From NCBI GenBank assembly GCA_963612735.1, contig CAVDWX010000061.1, positions 1 to 9,652 on the forward strand: DNA of 9,652 nucleotides. The letters run 5' to 3'. This DNA is from CAVDWX01 sp963612735 (lineage in GTDB: Bacteria > Bacillota_I > Bacilli_A > RFN20 > CAG-826). The position numbers were made by a program, and so were the translations under genes. This document shows positions 1 to 5,797 of the stretch, in pieces. Numbering within the stretch: the stretch's first letter is position 1; each line of letters begins with the position of its first letter. The notes beneath the pieces were generated by a model. That model had not been told where the DNA came from and made no database searches. It worked only from the letters and a program-made list of their open reading frames with translations.

Positions 1-2
1 GC

Positions 3-884
3 AGTAATTCAAAAATGTTATCAAAAGATGTCATCACTGAATTTAGAGGAAGAGGGGATCAAATTCATTTGTATCCGTTATCATTTAAGGAATTTTTTGA
101 ATTCACCGATAAGGAGTTTGATGAAGCATATCTAGAATATCAATTTTTTGGCGGTATGCCTCAAGTTTTAAATATAGGTAACGAAAATGATAAGCAACAA
201 TATTTAAAAGATTTATTCAAAGAAACCTATTTAAAAGATATCATCGAAAGAAATGACATTAAAGATGCTTATTGCTTCGAAAAGCTGATGAATATTCTTG
301 CAAGTTCAATAGGCTCTTTTACTAATCCCACGAATATTGAAAAGACTTTTAAAAGTGTTGAAAATATCGCTTATAGTCATGACACTATTAAAAAGCATAT
401 CGAACATATAAAAGATTCCTTCTTATTATCTGAAGCCGTTCGATACGATATTAAAGGTAAGAAATATATTGGTTCTAATAGCAAATATTATTTTACTGAT
501 ATTGGGTTAAGAAATGCTTTGATAAATTTTAGACAAACAGAACCACCACATATAATGGAGAATATTATTTATAACGAGCTTATTATTAGAGGTTATAGTG
601 TTGATGTTGGTATAACTAAAATAAATGAACAAAATGAAAACGGAAACTATGTTTCTAGACAGTTTGAAACCGATTTTGTGTGTAACAAAATAAATGAAAG
701 AATATATATACAGTCAGTTTACACAATGGAAACATTAGATAAATTGATTCAGGAGAAAAAACCTTTAATTAACATAAATGATAATTTTAGAAAAATAATA
801 ATCGTAAAAGATTCGATTAAAAAATATTTCACTGATGAAGGAATAGAAGTTATATCGCTAAAAGAGTGGTTATTAGAATATTAA
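3..884 (+). CDS. AAA family ATPase with DUF4143 C-terminal domain, 5' truncated by window edge
   Basis: This is the C-terminal part of a DUF4143-type ATPase. The frame is open through the left edge: the codons before the first ATG (position 15) read SNSK, giving the family's usual G-SNSK-M-LS segment, so that ATG is internal. The Walker A and B motifs must lie outside the window. Numbering from that ATG, the sensor/arginine-finger stretch TEFRGRGD is at 8-15, the PLSFKEF motif at 21-27 and FFGGMPQ at 44-50. The DUF4143 region follows. It ends in a PD-(D/E)XK-like fold with the family's signature residues: the MENIIYNEL helix (181-189), ETD (218-220) and YIQSV (231-235). These proteins are often single, mobile accessory genes and their substrate is not established. 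No clear terminator follows on this strand. The family call is firm; the biological role is unknown. Confidence 0.88.
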   Translation, partial: SNSKMLSKDVITEFRGRGDQIHLYPLSFKEFFEFTDKEFDEAYLEYQFFGGMPQVLNIGNENDKQQYLKDLFKETYLKDIIERNDIKDAYCFEKLMNILASSIGSFTNPTNIEKTFKSVENIAYSHDTIKKHIEHIKDSFLLSEAVRYDIKGKKYIGSNSKYYFTDIGLRNALINFRQTEPPHIMENIIYNELIIRGYSVDVGITKINEQNENGNYVSRQFETDFVCNKINERIYIQSVYTMETLDKLIQEKKPLININDNFRKIIIVKDSIKKYFTDEGIEVISLKEWLLEY

Positions 885-923
885 TTATTTGTGAAATTCG
901 AGAACAAAAATATTGATATAAGC

Positions 924-953
924 AAATAAAAAGGACTGACAAAACATCAATCC
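924..953 (-). terminator. Rho-independent terminator of the tRNA-Ala unit
   Basis: Read on the minus strand, GGATTGA and TCAGTCC form a 7-bp stem (one G-U pair) around a 7-nt loop. The stem is followed directly by TTTTTATTT. It starts six bases after the encoded CCA end of the tRNA. It probably also stops read-through from the phosphodiesterase gene upstream, which has no terminator of its own. On the plus strand there is no T-run, so it should act one way only. Confidence 0.82.
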
Positions 954-958
954 AACTT

Positions 959-1034
959 TGGTGGATCTGAAGGGGATCGAACCCTCTACCTCATCGTTGC
1001 GAACGATGCGCTCTCCCAAATGAGCTACAGACCC
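959..1034 (-). tRNA. tRNA-Ala(CGC)
   Basis: The 76-nt cloverleaf folds cleanly. The acceptor arm GGGTCTG pairs with CAGATCC, the D arm is GCTC/GAGC, and the anticodon stem CATCG/CGATG encloses the loop TTCGCAA. The variable loop has 5 nt and the T arm carries a TTCGATC loop. CCA is encoded. The acceptor stem has the G3-U70 pair, the main alanine identity element, and the discriminator base is A. Loop positions 34-36 are C-G-C (plus-strand bases 999-1001), which should read only GCG codons. Low-GC Bacillota usually rely on a UGC tRNA for alanine, so this is an extra, specialised isoacceptor. It has its own promoter and terminator and converges on the ATPase gene. Confidence 0.95.
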
Positions 1035-1046
1035 AAAGCACTAATA

Positions 1047-1075
1047 ATAATAGTTATAAAATAAATCGATTTCAA
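1047..1075 (-). promoter_or_regulatory. SigA-type promoter of tRNA-Ala
   Basis: On the minus strand TTGAAA (bases 1075-1070) and TATTAT (1052-1047) are separated by exactly 17 bases, close to the TTGACA/TATAAT consensus. The predicted transcription start is around 1040, only a few bases before the mature tRNA 5' end at 1034. The -35 box overlaps the stop codon of the phosphodiesterase gene. The tRNA is therefore probably an independent unit, although read-through from upstream is possible. Confidence 0.65.
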
Positions 1076-2196
1076 TTATTATATGCTGACACATCGATTA
1101 AAAGTTCCTCTTCAGTGTATCCAGCGTGCGCTGCGACAAATGTTTCATTTTTCTTTTGAATATAGCTATGAAGATTAAAAGCATATTCTTTTATAGCAAT
1201 AGAAACATAATCACCAATAAACATATCGATATTAGGATGAGGTGTACCTTTTCCAAAAACGTTAAACTTATATACTTCTTCCTTATTCAAAAGGATGAAT
1301 TTATCTCCATAATCTCTTTTAAATATTTTCTCAAATTCTTCTTTTTTATCTTCTTTTATAAAGAAAGTTGTCGTTCTTGCCTCAAGAGTGGGAAGTCTTA
1401 AAAATGTTGAACATAACGCCTTATTCAAACATAAATCAATGGATTTAATATTGATGAGGCCGTGGTCGGCAATGGATAGAAATAATGTATCTTTATTTTT
1501 GAGTATTACTTTTTTGATAAACTTATCAATCTTAGCAATATAACGATTAACTTTTTTATGGCTCACTCCATATTTATGCATCAAGCTATCGGGATAAGGC
1601 CAATAAAAATAAATGAATGCCTTATCTTTATTTTTTAAATAATGATTGATCCATTGATATGAAGAATATAGGCTTCTTGGACCATCTTCTTTTATGCCTT
1701 TAATAAATATCTCTTCAGCAATATGGCCCTCATTATATTGGTTGATTAAAGAAACAATATTATCATAATGGCAATATATATCATTAATGAGTGGAACACT
1801 TTCTTTTACTAACTTATCAGTATCAAAATCAGTATTCTTAAAGACATTGATATTAGTGTTATATTCTTTAAAATATTGGCTCCAGCCAAGCCACCCATTT
1901 TCAAGAGGATATCTTCCTGATAGAAATGCATTCGTCGCCGCGACTGTGGTTGGAGGATAAACGGAACTAATCGTTTTAAAATAGTGACTTCTAATAAAGG
2001 AATCTTCTTTTAGATGTTTAAGTAAAATATCATGCCCTAATCCATCGAATAAAAGAATGACAACTTTATGATGATTAGCTAATAATTTATCGATATCTTC
2101 AATGCTTTCATGAAATGGAGGCACATTAAAATGCTTAAGGATAGAATTAGATAAATTAACTAAATTATTAGATGTTAAAAATTGTAATTTATTCAT
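1072..2196 (-). CDS. Type I phosphodiesterase / nucleotide pyrophosphatase family protein (alkaline phosphatase superfamily)
   Basis: This is a metal-dependent phosphoesterase of the alkaline phosphatase superfamily, probably binding two Zn2+ ions; its substrate is unknown. I start it at ATG 2196 (374 residues). That codon overlaps the rmuC stop by 8 nt as GATGAATAA, which suggests translational coupling. A TTG 15 bases upstream (2211) is a less likely start. The expected metal and nucleophile residues are present, numbered from the ATG: D51 in LLFDGLG, nucleophile T84 in YPPTTVAATN, D203 and H207 in PYPDSLMHKYG, D244-H245 in SIADHGL, and H357 in AAHAGY. The motif after the nucleophile, SGRYPLENGW, matches the TGLYPESHG region of NPP enzymes. 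I see no signal peptide, so it is predicted cytoplasmic. Possible substrates include nucleotides, sugar phosphates and phospholipid headgroups; the sequence does not choose between them. Confidence 0.85.
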   Translation of the reverse strand: MNKLQFLTSNNLVNLSNSILKHFNVPPFHESIEDIDKLLANHHKVVILLFDGLGHDILLKHLKEDSFIRSHYFKTISSVYPPTTVAATNAFLSGRYPLENGWLGWSQYFKEYNTNINVFKNTDFDTDKLVKESVPLINDIYCHYDNIVSLINQYNEGHIAEEIFIKGIKEDGPRSLYSSYQWINHYLKNKDKAFIYFYWPYPDSLMHKYGVSHKKVNRYIAKIDKFIKKVILKNKDTLFLSIADHGLINIKSIDLCLNKALCSTFLRLPTLEARTTTFFIKEDKKEEFEKIFKRDYGDKFILLNKEEVYKFNVFGKGTPHPNIDMFIGDYVSIAIKEYAFNLHSYIQKKNETFVAAHAGYTEEELLIDVSAYNN

Positions 2197-3430
2197 CGCT
2201 ATTATTTTCAATTTGATTGATATCAGTGGAATCTTCTAATTCTTCAAATGTGGAATTATCACTAATGCTTCCAAATTTTGTATTAATTCTTTCAAAGCGC
2301 TTATCAAGGGCTTCTCGAGAGCGAGTAACCGTATTAAGTTGATTAGAAAAACGAGCCCATTCTTCAGAGAATTTGGAAAAGTCTTTTCCTAACTTAGTGA
2401 GTAATTCAGATATCTGCTTAGCGTTTTTACTTCTTTCATGTTCAACCCGTACCATACTGATCGTATATAAAATCGCGGGTAAGGTAGATGGGGAAGTTAG
2501 TATCACTCTTTGACTACGAGCGTATTCTACGGCACTATCTAAATTATGGTGAATAAAAGCAAATACACCGTCATTAGGAATAAACATGATTGCTTCAGAT
2601 GCTGTTTTCCCTTCGATGATGTATTTATTTTTGATGGCTGTGATATGTTTTTTAACCGCGGCTTCAAAGTCTTTAAGATATTTTTCTTTATCTTCTTCAC
2701 TCTCACTATTTAATAAGCGTTCATAATCTTTGAAAGGAAATTTAGAATCGATACAAATCATCTTGTTTGGTTCAGGGACAAATACAACTGCATCCGCACG
2801 AACATCATTACCATCTTTCATCTTTTTAAGTGTGTATTGTTCTTGATAACAGCCAATCGTATCGCCAAAGACATTATGTAAAACCATACTAAGTTGATAT
2901 TCACCATATTGTCCTCGAGATTGGTTGCCTTCCAAAACAGTTCTTAAAGAAATGACATCCTTAGATAATGTTTCGATATTCTTTTGCGCGTCATCAATGG
3001 CTTGAAGTCTCTCTCTCACTTGAGCAATCGTTTCAGCGGTCCCTTTAAATCCTTCACTTAATTGGGTATCAACTTTCTTATTAATGCTATTCATATTTTC
3101 AGCAAACTGAATATTAAAATTATCAAATCTTTCATTGAATGCTTTAGTGATACTCGCTTGAAATCTCTCTAATTTCTCATTATTTAGTTCGTTATTTTTA
3201 TTATTGATGGTTAAAACATTATTGATTTCTTGAGCAATAACTAGATTGATTTGTTCCTTTAAAGAAGTGGATAAAGTCTCAATTTTATTGGTCAATATTC
3301 CAATCTCTTTCATATCCCCACTAGTGGGATTTTGTTTATCAAGTTTATGGTTGTAAAAATAAATAAAAGCAAAAATAAAGACCGCTAATAAAGTAATAAT
3401 AGAGATAATAAGGAGAATGATTTCAAGCAT
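2189..3430 (-). CDS. rmuC: DNA recombination protein RmuC
   Basis: RmuC proteins carry a PD-(D/E)XK nuclease-like domain and are linked to limiting inversions and rearrangements at repeats. The order here is typical for the family. An N-terminal membrane anchor is at residues 3-26, an Asn/Glu-rich coiled-coil region at about 40-165, and the RmuC domain at about 170-370. The domain shows GQYGE (173-177), RADAVV (211-216), and IDSKFPF (227-233) containing the DxK pair. It also has MFIPNDGVFAF (282-292) and LTSPSTLPAIL (311-321). The family usually has an acidic residue followed by a small one after MFIP, and here it is NDG. The 413-residue length is normal. The ATG at 3430 has AAAGGA 11 bases upstream and an extended -10 promoter before that. 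The acidic C-terminus overlaps the phosphodiesterase start. Confidence 0.93.
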   Translation of the reverse strand: MLEIILLIISIITLLAVFIFAFIYFYNHKLDKQNPTSGDMKEIGILTNKIETLSTSLKEQINLVIAQEINNVLTINNKNNELNNEKLERFQASITKAFNERFDNFNIQFAENMNSINKKVDTQLSEGFKGTAETIAQVRERLQAIDDAQKNIETLSKDVISLRTVLEGNQSRGQYGEYQLSMVLHNVFGDTIGCYQEQYTLKKMKDGNDVRADAVVFVPEPNKMICIDSKFPFKDYERLLNSESEEDKEKYLKDFEAAVKKHITAIKNKYIIEGKTASEAIMFIPNDGVFAFIHHNLDSAVEYARSQRVILTSPSTLPAILYTISMVRVEHERSKNAKQISELLTKLGKDFSKFSEEWARFSNQLNTVTRSREALDKRFERINTKFGSISDNSTFEELEDSTDINQIENNSDE

Positions 3431-3457
3431 AATTAATATTTTCCTTTCAACGTCTAT

Positions 3458-3466
3458 ATTGTAGCA
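3458..3466 (-). promoter_or_regulatory. Extended -10 promoter of rmuC
   Basis: The minus strand reads TG-C-TACAAT, an extended -10 element that compensates for the absence of a good -35 box at the right distance. Transcription would start near base 3451. That gives a leader of about 20 nt containing the AAAGGA ribosome binding site (3447-3442) before the ATG at 3430. It would drive both rmuC and the overlapping phosphodiesterase gene. Confidence 0.55.
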
Positions 3467-3558
3467 AAATTAAAGGGAAAAATGATTAATCAATATGAAT
3501 ATTGTTCTTAAAAATGAGCATCGTTATGTCAAGACTAAAAATTAAATGAACTTTATCA

Positions 3559-3564
3559 TATAAT
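3559..3564 (+). promoter_or_regulatory. Consensus -10 box immediately before the Y-family polymerase start
   Basis: TATAAT lies 8 bases before the ATG at 3573. A normal start 6-7 bases downstream would fall at 3570-3571, leaving a leader of only 2-3 bases. No convincing -35 element is found 16-18 bases upstream, and no Shine-Dalgarno sequence precedes the ATG. I see no Gram-positive LexA box (GAAC-N4-GTTC type) in the 3431-3572 gap. Confidence 0.45.
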
Positions 3565-3572
3565 TGTCCGAG

Positions 3573-4823
3573 ATGAAAAAGAAAAGATGCATCGCCGTCA
3601 TTGATTTAAAAGCCTTCTATTCTTATGTTGAATGTATCGATAGAGGTTTAGATCCTTTTAACACACCACTCGTCGTCGCCGATAAAAATAGAGGTAAAAA
3701 CACTATTGTTTTATCTGTTACGCCATATTTAAAAAGTAAAGGCATTCCTTCTCGATTACGAATCCAAGATTTACCTCCGGATTATAAATATATCTATGCT
3801 ATTCCAAGAATGTCTTTATATATTGAAAAATCAACCGAAGTGATGTCAATACTGCTCGATTTTGTCTCAAGAGAAGATTTACATATCTATTCCATTGATG
3901 AAGCTTTTTTAGATTTAACTACTTATCTAAATTATTATAAAAAAGAGCCCATTGATATTGTCATTATGATATTAGAGAAAATTAAAGAGAAAACTGGTCT
4001 TATGGCAACCGCCGGAATTAGCGAAAACTTCTTTTTAAGCAAAGTAGCTTTAGATGTGTATGCTAAAAAAGAGGCTAACGGCATTGCTATACTTAAAAAA
4101 GAAGAAATACCAGAAAAGTTATGGGCCATCACTCCCTTAACTAAGATATGGGGAATCGGAGAAAGAACAATGATTAGGCTCAATAATTTAGGAATATATA
4201 ATGTCAAACAGCTCGCTCATGCAAATCGAACATTTATTAGAAAACATCTAGGAATTATGGGAGAACAATTGCTCAATCACGCGAATGGAATCGATGATAG
4301 TGATATAAGAGAAGAATATATACCTAACGATACTTCATTAACCCTTGGTCAAACACTGATGAGAGACTATAACAAGGTGGAAGCTATCACTTTAATTAGA
4401 GAAATGTGCGATGACCTTTCAGAAAGAATGCGAAGAGAAAAGAAAAAGACAAATGTCGTATTTATTTATGTTGGTTATGCTTCTAATAAAGGTGGATTTG
4501 CAAGAAGTATGTCGCTAATAAGAAAAACTGATGATACCGAATTATTGTTTAAAGTTTTAAAAGAAATATATGATAAATATATTGTTGATTTACCAATTCG
4601 AAGACTCGGAATTAGCTTTTCAAAATTAGAAGAGAATACTGAAAATGTTCAACTTGATTTATTTGAAGATGAAGAAGTTATCCACGAAAGAAAAATGCTC
4701 CAAAAAGCCCTTGATGAACTCCATCTCAAATTTGGAAAAGATAGCGCTTTAAGAGCCTCATCTTTATTAGATGAAAGCACAATAAAAGAAAGACACAATC
4801 AAATTGGAGGACATCGTAAATGA
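3573..4823 (+). CDS. Y-family DNA polymerase, UvrX/ImuB-like (error-prone translesion synthesis)
   Basis: This is a translesion polymerase of the UvrX/YqjW-type branch of the DinB superfamily, 416 residues, full length. The catalytic carboxylates are D11 in AVIDLKAFY and D109-E110 in YSIDEAFLDL. AVDLKxFYxxVEC, the VVAD loop (34-37) and SVTPYLKSKGIPSR (48-61) are typical of this branch. KIWGIGERT (191-199) is the helix-hairpin-helix of the thumb/palm junction. The little-finger domain spans about 250-350. NVQLDLFED (358-366) contains QLDLF, a canonical sliding-clamp binding motif, and the protein ends in the family's KERHNQIGGHRK. ATG 3573 is chosen. The in-frame TTG at 3564 falls inside a TATAAT box and has no ribosome site. 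The stop TGA overlaps the next ATG (ATGA). In relatives this gene is damage-inducible, but no LexA site is visible here. Confidence 0.92.
   Translation: MKKKRCIAVIDLKAFYSYVECIDRGLDPFNTPLVVADKNRGKNTIVLSVTPYLKSKGIPSRLRIQDLPPDYKYIYAIPRMSLYIEKSTEVMSILLDFVSREDLHIYSIDEAFLDLTTYLNYYKKEPIDIVIMILEKIKEKTGLMATAGISENFFLSKVALDVYAKKEANGIAILKKEEIPEKLWAITPLTKIWGIGERTMIRLNNLGIYNVKQLAHANRTFIRKHLGIMGEQLLNHANGIDDSDIREEYIPNDTSLTLGQTLMRDYNKVEAITLIREMCDDLSERMRREKKKTNVVFIYVGYASNKGGFARSMSLIRKTDDTELLFKVLKEIYDKYIVDLPIRRLGISFSKLEENTENVQLDLFEDEEVIHERKMLQKALDELHLKFGKDSALRASSLLDESTIKERHNQIGGHRK
4806..4810 (+). promoter_or_regulatory. Ribosome binding site of the YolD-like gene
   Basis: GGAGG sits inside the last codons of the polymerase gene, 9 bases before the ATG at 4820. 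It is a strong site that, with the ATGA overlap, couples the two translations and fixes the YolD start. Confidence 0.75.
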
Positions 4824-5131
4824 GTGAACGGGGTATTAAAAAATGGAACGCTTATCGTTCTTTGCCTGAATTCGATGTCTCCTTAAATGAGAAACGAAAA
4901 AAAGATAACAAAGTAGATAAGCCTCTTATTTCTAGCGATGAAGCTGAAAATATAAACGAGATTTTGACCTATTATGATGGACAAGAATTAAATATTAAAT
5001 ATTATAAGAATGGCTATATATTAAATGAGACAATTATCATCAAAAAGATTGATGTTAACAATAAAAATATAGTTTTAATAGATAATAGAAAAATTGCATT
5101 TAATAACATTCTTCATCTAGAAAATAATTAA
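4820..5131 (+). CDS. YolD-like family protein
   Basis: This 103-residue protein has the YolD-like layout. The conserved N-terminus RGIKKWNAYRSLPEF (4-18) is followed by a charged linker, and the C-terminal β-rich domain starts with the ISSDEAENINEIL segment (37-49). YolD-like proteins are encoded directly after UvrX-type Y-family polymerases in many Bacillota and are thought to be polymerase partners, analogous in position to UmuD. Their mechanism is not settled. The gene overlaps the polymerase stop by 4 nt and has a GGAGG ribosome site, so the pair is one operon. The C-terminal half is rich in Asn, Ile and Lys, as expected from the base composition. The family call rests on the N-terminal motif and the location. 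Confidence 0.85.
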   Translation: MSERGIKKWNAYRSLPEFDVSLNEKRKKDNKVDKPLISSDEAENINEILTYYDGQELNIKYYKNGYILNETIIIKKIDVNNKNIVLIDNRKIAFNNILHLENN

Positions 5132-5168
5132 TTCACCAATAAAACAAAGTTTTAAAACATAAATATTT

Positions 5169-5192
5169 TGAGTGGGTAGTTTACTCCACTCA
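5169..5192 (+). promoter_or_regulatory. Leader hairpin A upstream of the sigma factor gene
   Basis: TGAGTGG (5169-5175) pairs perfectly with CCACTCA (5186-5192). The stem can extend inward by GTA/TAC with one bulged base. No T-run follows, because hairpin B begins after a single base. It is either part of a structured leader RNA or a dyad operator. Which one cannot be told from sequence alone. Confidence 0.5.
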
Positions 5193-5193
5193 C

Positions 5194-5228
5194 GGAGAAA
5201 CTCGCGTGCCCTCGTTAAGAGTTTCTCC
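5194..5228 (+). promoter_or_regulatory. Leader hairpin B (10-bp perfect stem), possible terminator/attenuator
   Basis: GGAGAAACTC (5194-5203) and GAGTTTCTCC (5219-5228) form a perfect 10-bp stem around a 15-nt GC-richer loop. TTTGTCTCTT follows, a broken T-rich tract. It could end the polymerase-YolD transcript or attenuate read-through into the sigma gene. The GGAG in its 5' arm is paired, so it would not serve as a ribosome site when folded. Confidence 0.55.
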
Positions 5229-5240
5229 TTTGTCTCTTAT

Positions 5241-5262
5241 TAAAACCTATGGTAAGGTTTTA
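5241..5262 (+). promoter_or_regulatory. Leader hairpin C covering the sigma-factor ribosome binding site
   Basis: TAAAACC (5241-5247) and GGTTTTA (5256-5262) form a perfect 7-bp stem with loop TATGGTAA. The only plausible Shine-Dalgarno sequence for the sigma ATG at 5266, TAAGG (5253-5257), spans the loop and the 3' arm. Folding would therefore partly hide it. Confidence 0.45.
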
Positions 5263-5265
5263 TGT

Positions 5266-5796
5266 ATGACTAACGAAGGCAAGCTAAAAAAAGCAATGAT
5301 TTCTCTTAAAAAGGGGGACGTTACATCGCTCGAAACTATTTATTCATTAACAAGAAAAGGCATCTATTCATTTATTCTTCCCATCCTTCATACTCATGAA
5401 CGAAGTGAAGACGTCATGCAAGATACCTATGTCACTGTTTTTGAAAAGATCAGCCTCTACGATGAAGACAAAAATCCTCTTAACTGGATATTAACTATTG
5501 CTAAAAACTTAGCCCTCACTAGCATCAATAAATATAACCGCGAATTAGATACAGATTTCTCAGATCCATTAAATGAAAATCGCGTCTATAGTAACGATAA
5601 TAAAGAATTTGACACTCCAACCATTGATTTAGCTAGAAAAATACTAAATCAGGAAGAATTACAAATTGTCCTCATGTTTGCGATTGGTGAATATAAGCAT
5701 CGTGAAATCAGTGAAATTTTAAATCTTCCACTTGGCACTGTCACATGGAAATATAACCAAGCTATCAAGAAATTAAGAAAGGCTATGAAAGAATAA
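5266..5796 (+). CDS. RNA polymerase sigma factor, ECF-like (sigma-70 family)
   Basis: This 176-residue protein has the two-domain build of ECF sigma factors. Region 2 is at about 20-90, with RSEDVMQDTYVTVFEKI (46-62), the core-binding and -10-recognition helix, and NPLNWILTIAKNLAL (70-84). An Asp/Asn-rich linker (about 91-118) leads to region 4 (119-175). Its helix-turn-helix is YKHREISEILNLPLGTVTWKYN (143-164), ending in AIKKLRKAM. I start at ATG 5266, preceded by TAAGG 8 bases away. A GTG at 5206 is in frame but lies in the loop of hairpin B and would add 20 residues unlike the family. The stop is one base before the next ATG, so sigma and the membrane protein are co-translated. That arrangement is usual for an ECF factor and its anti-sigma factor. 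No promoter could be recognised upstream. Confidence 0.88.
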   Translation: MTNEGKLKKAMISLKKGDVTSLETIYSLTRKGIYSFILPILHTHERSEDVMQDTYVTVFEKISLYDEDKNPLNWILTIAKNLALTSINKYNRELDTDFSDPLNENRVYSNDNKEFDTPTIDLARKILNQEELQIVLMFAIGEYKHREISEILNLPLGTVTWKYNQAIKKLRKAMKE

Positions 5797-5797
5797 G

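Noticed and set aside
885..958. Integration site (att) at the tRNA 3' end next to the accessory ATPase
   Set aside because: No duplicate of the tRNA 3' end and no integrase is visible in the window. The terminator follows the tRNA normally.
1072..1074. Mycoplasma genetic code (TGA as Trp), suggested by AT-richness and TGA stops
   Set aside because: TGA ends the polymerase exactly at its family's conserved C-terminus and overlaps the next gene's ATG. Trp is encoded by TGG throughout.
1126..1401. Plus-strand open frame antisense to the phosphodiesterase
   Set aside because: Low-complexity Phe/Ile/Lys translation with no ribosome site. The opposite strand encodes the conserved catalytic C-terminus.
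3431..3572. SOS (LexA) box before the polymerase
   Set aside because: A GAAC occurs at 3548-3551 but no matching GTTC half-site follows at the proper spacing.
3935..4207. Minus-strand open frame antisense to the polymerase
   Set aside because: No family resemblance and no start signals. The sense strand carries a conserved polymerase palm and thumb.
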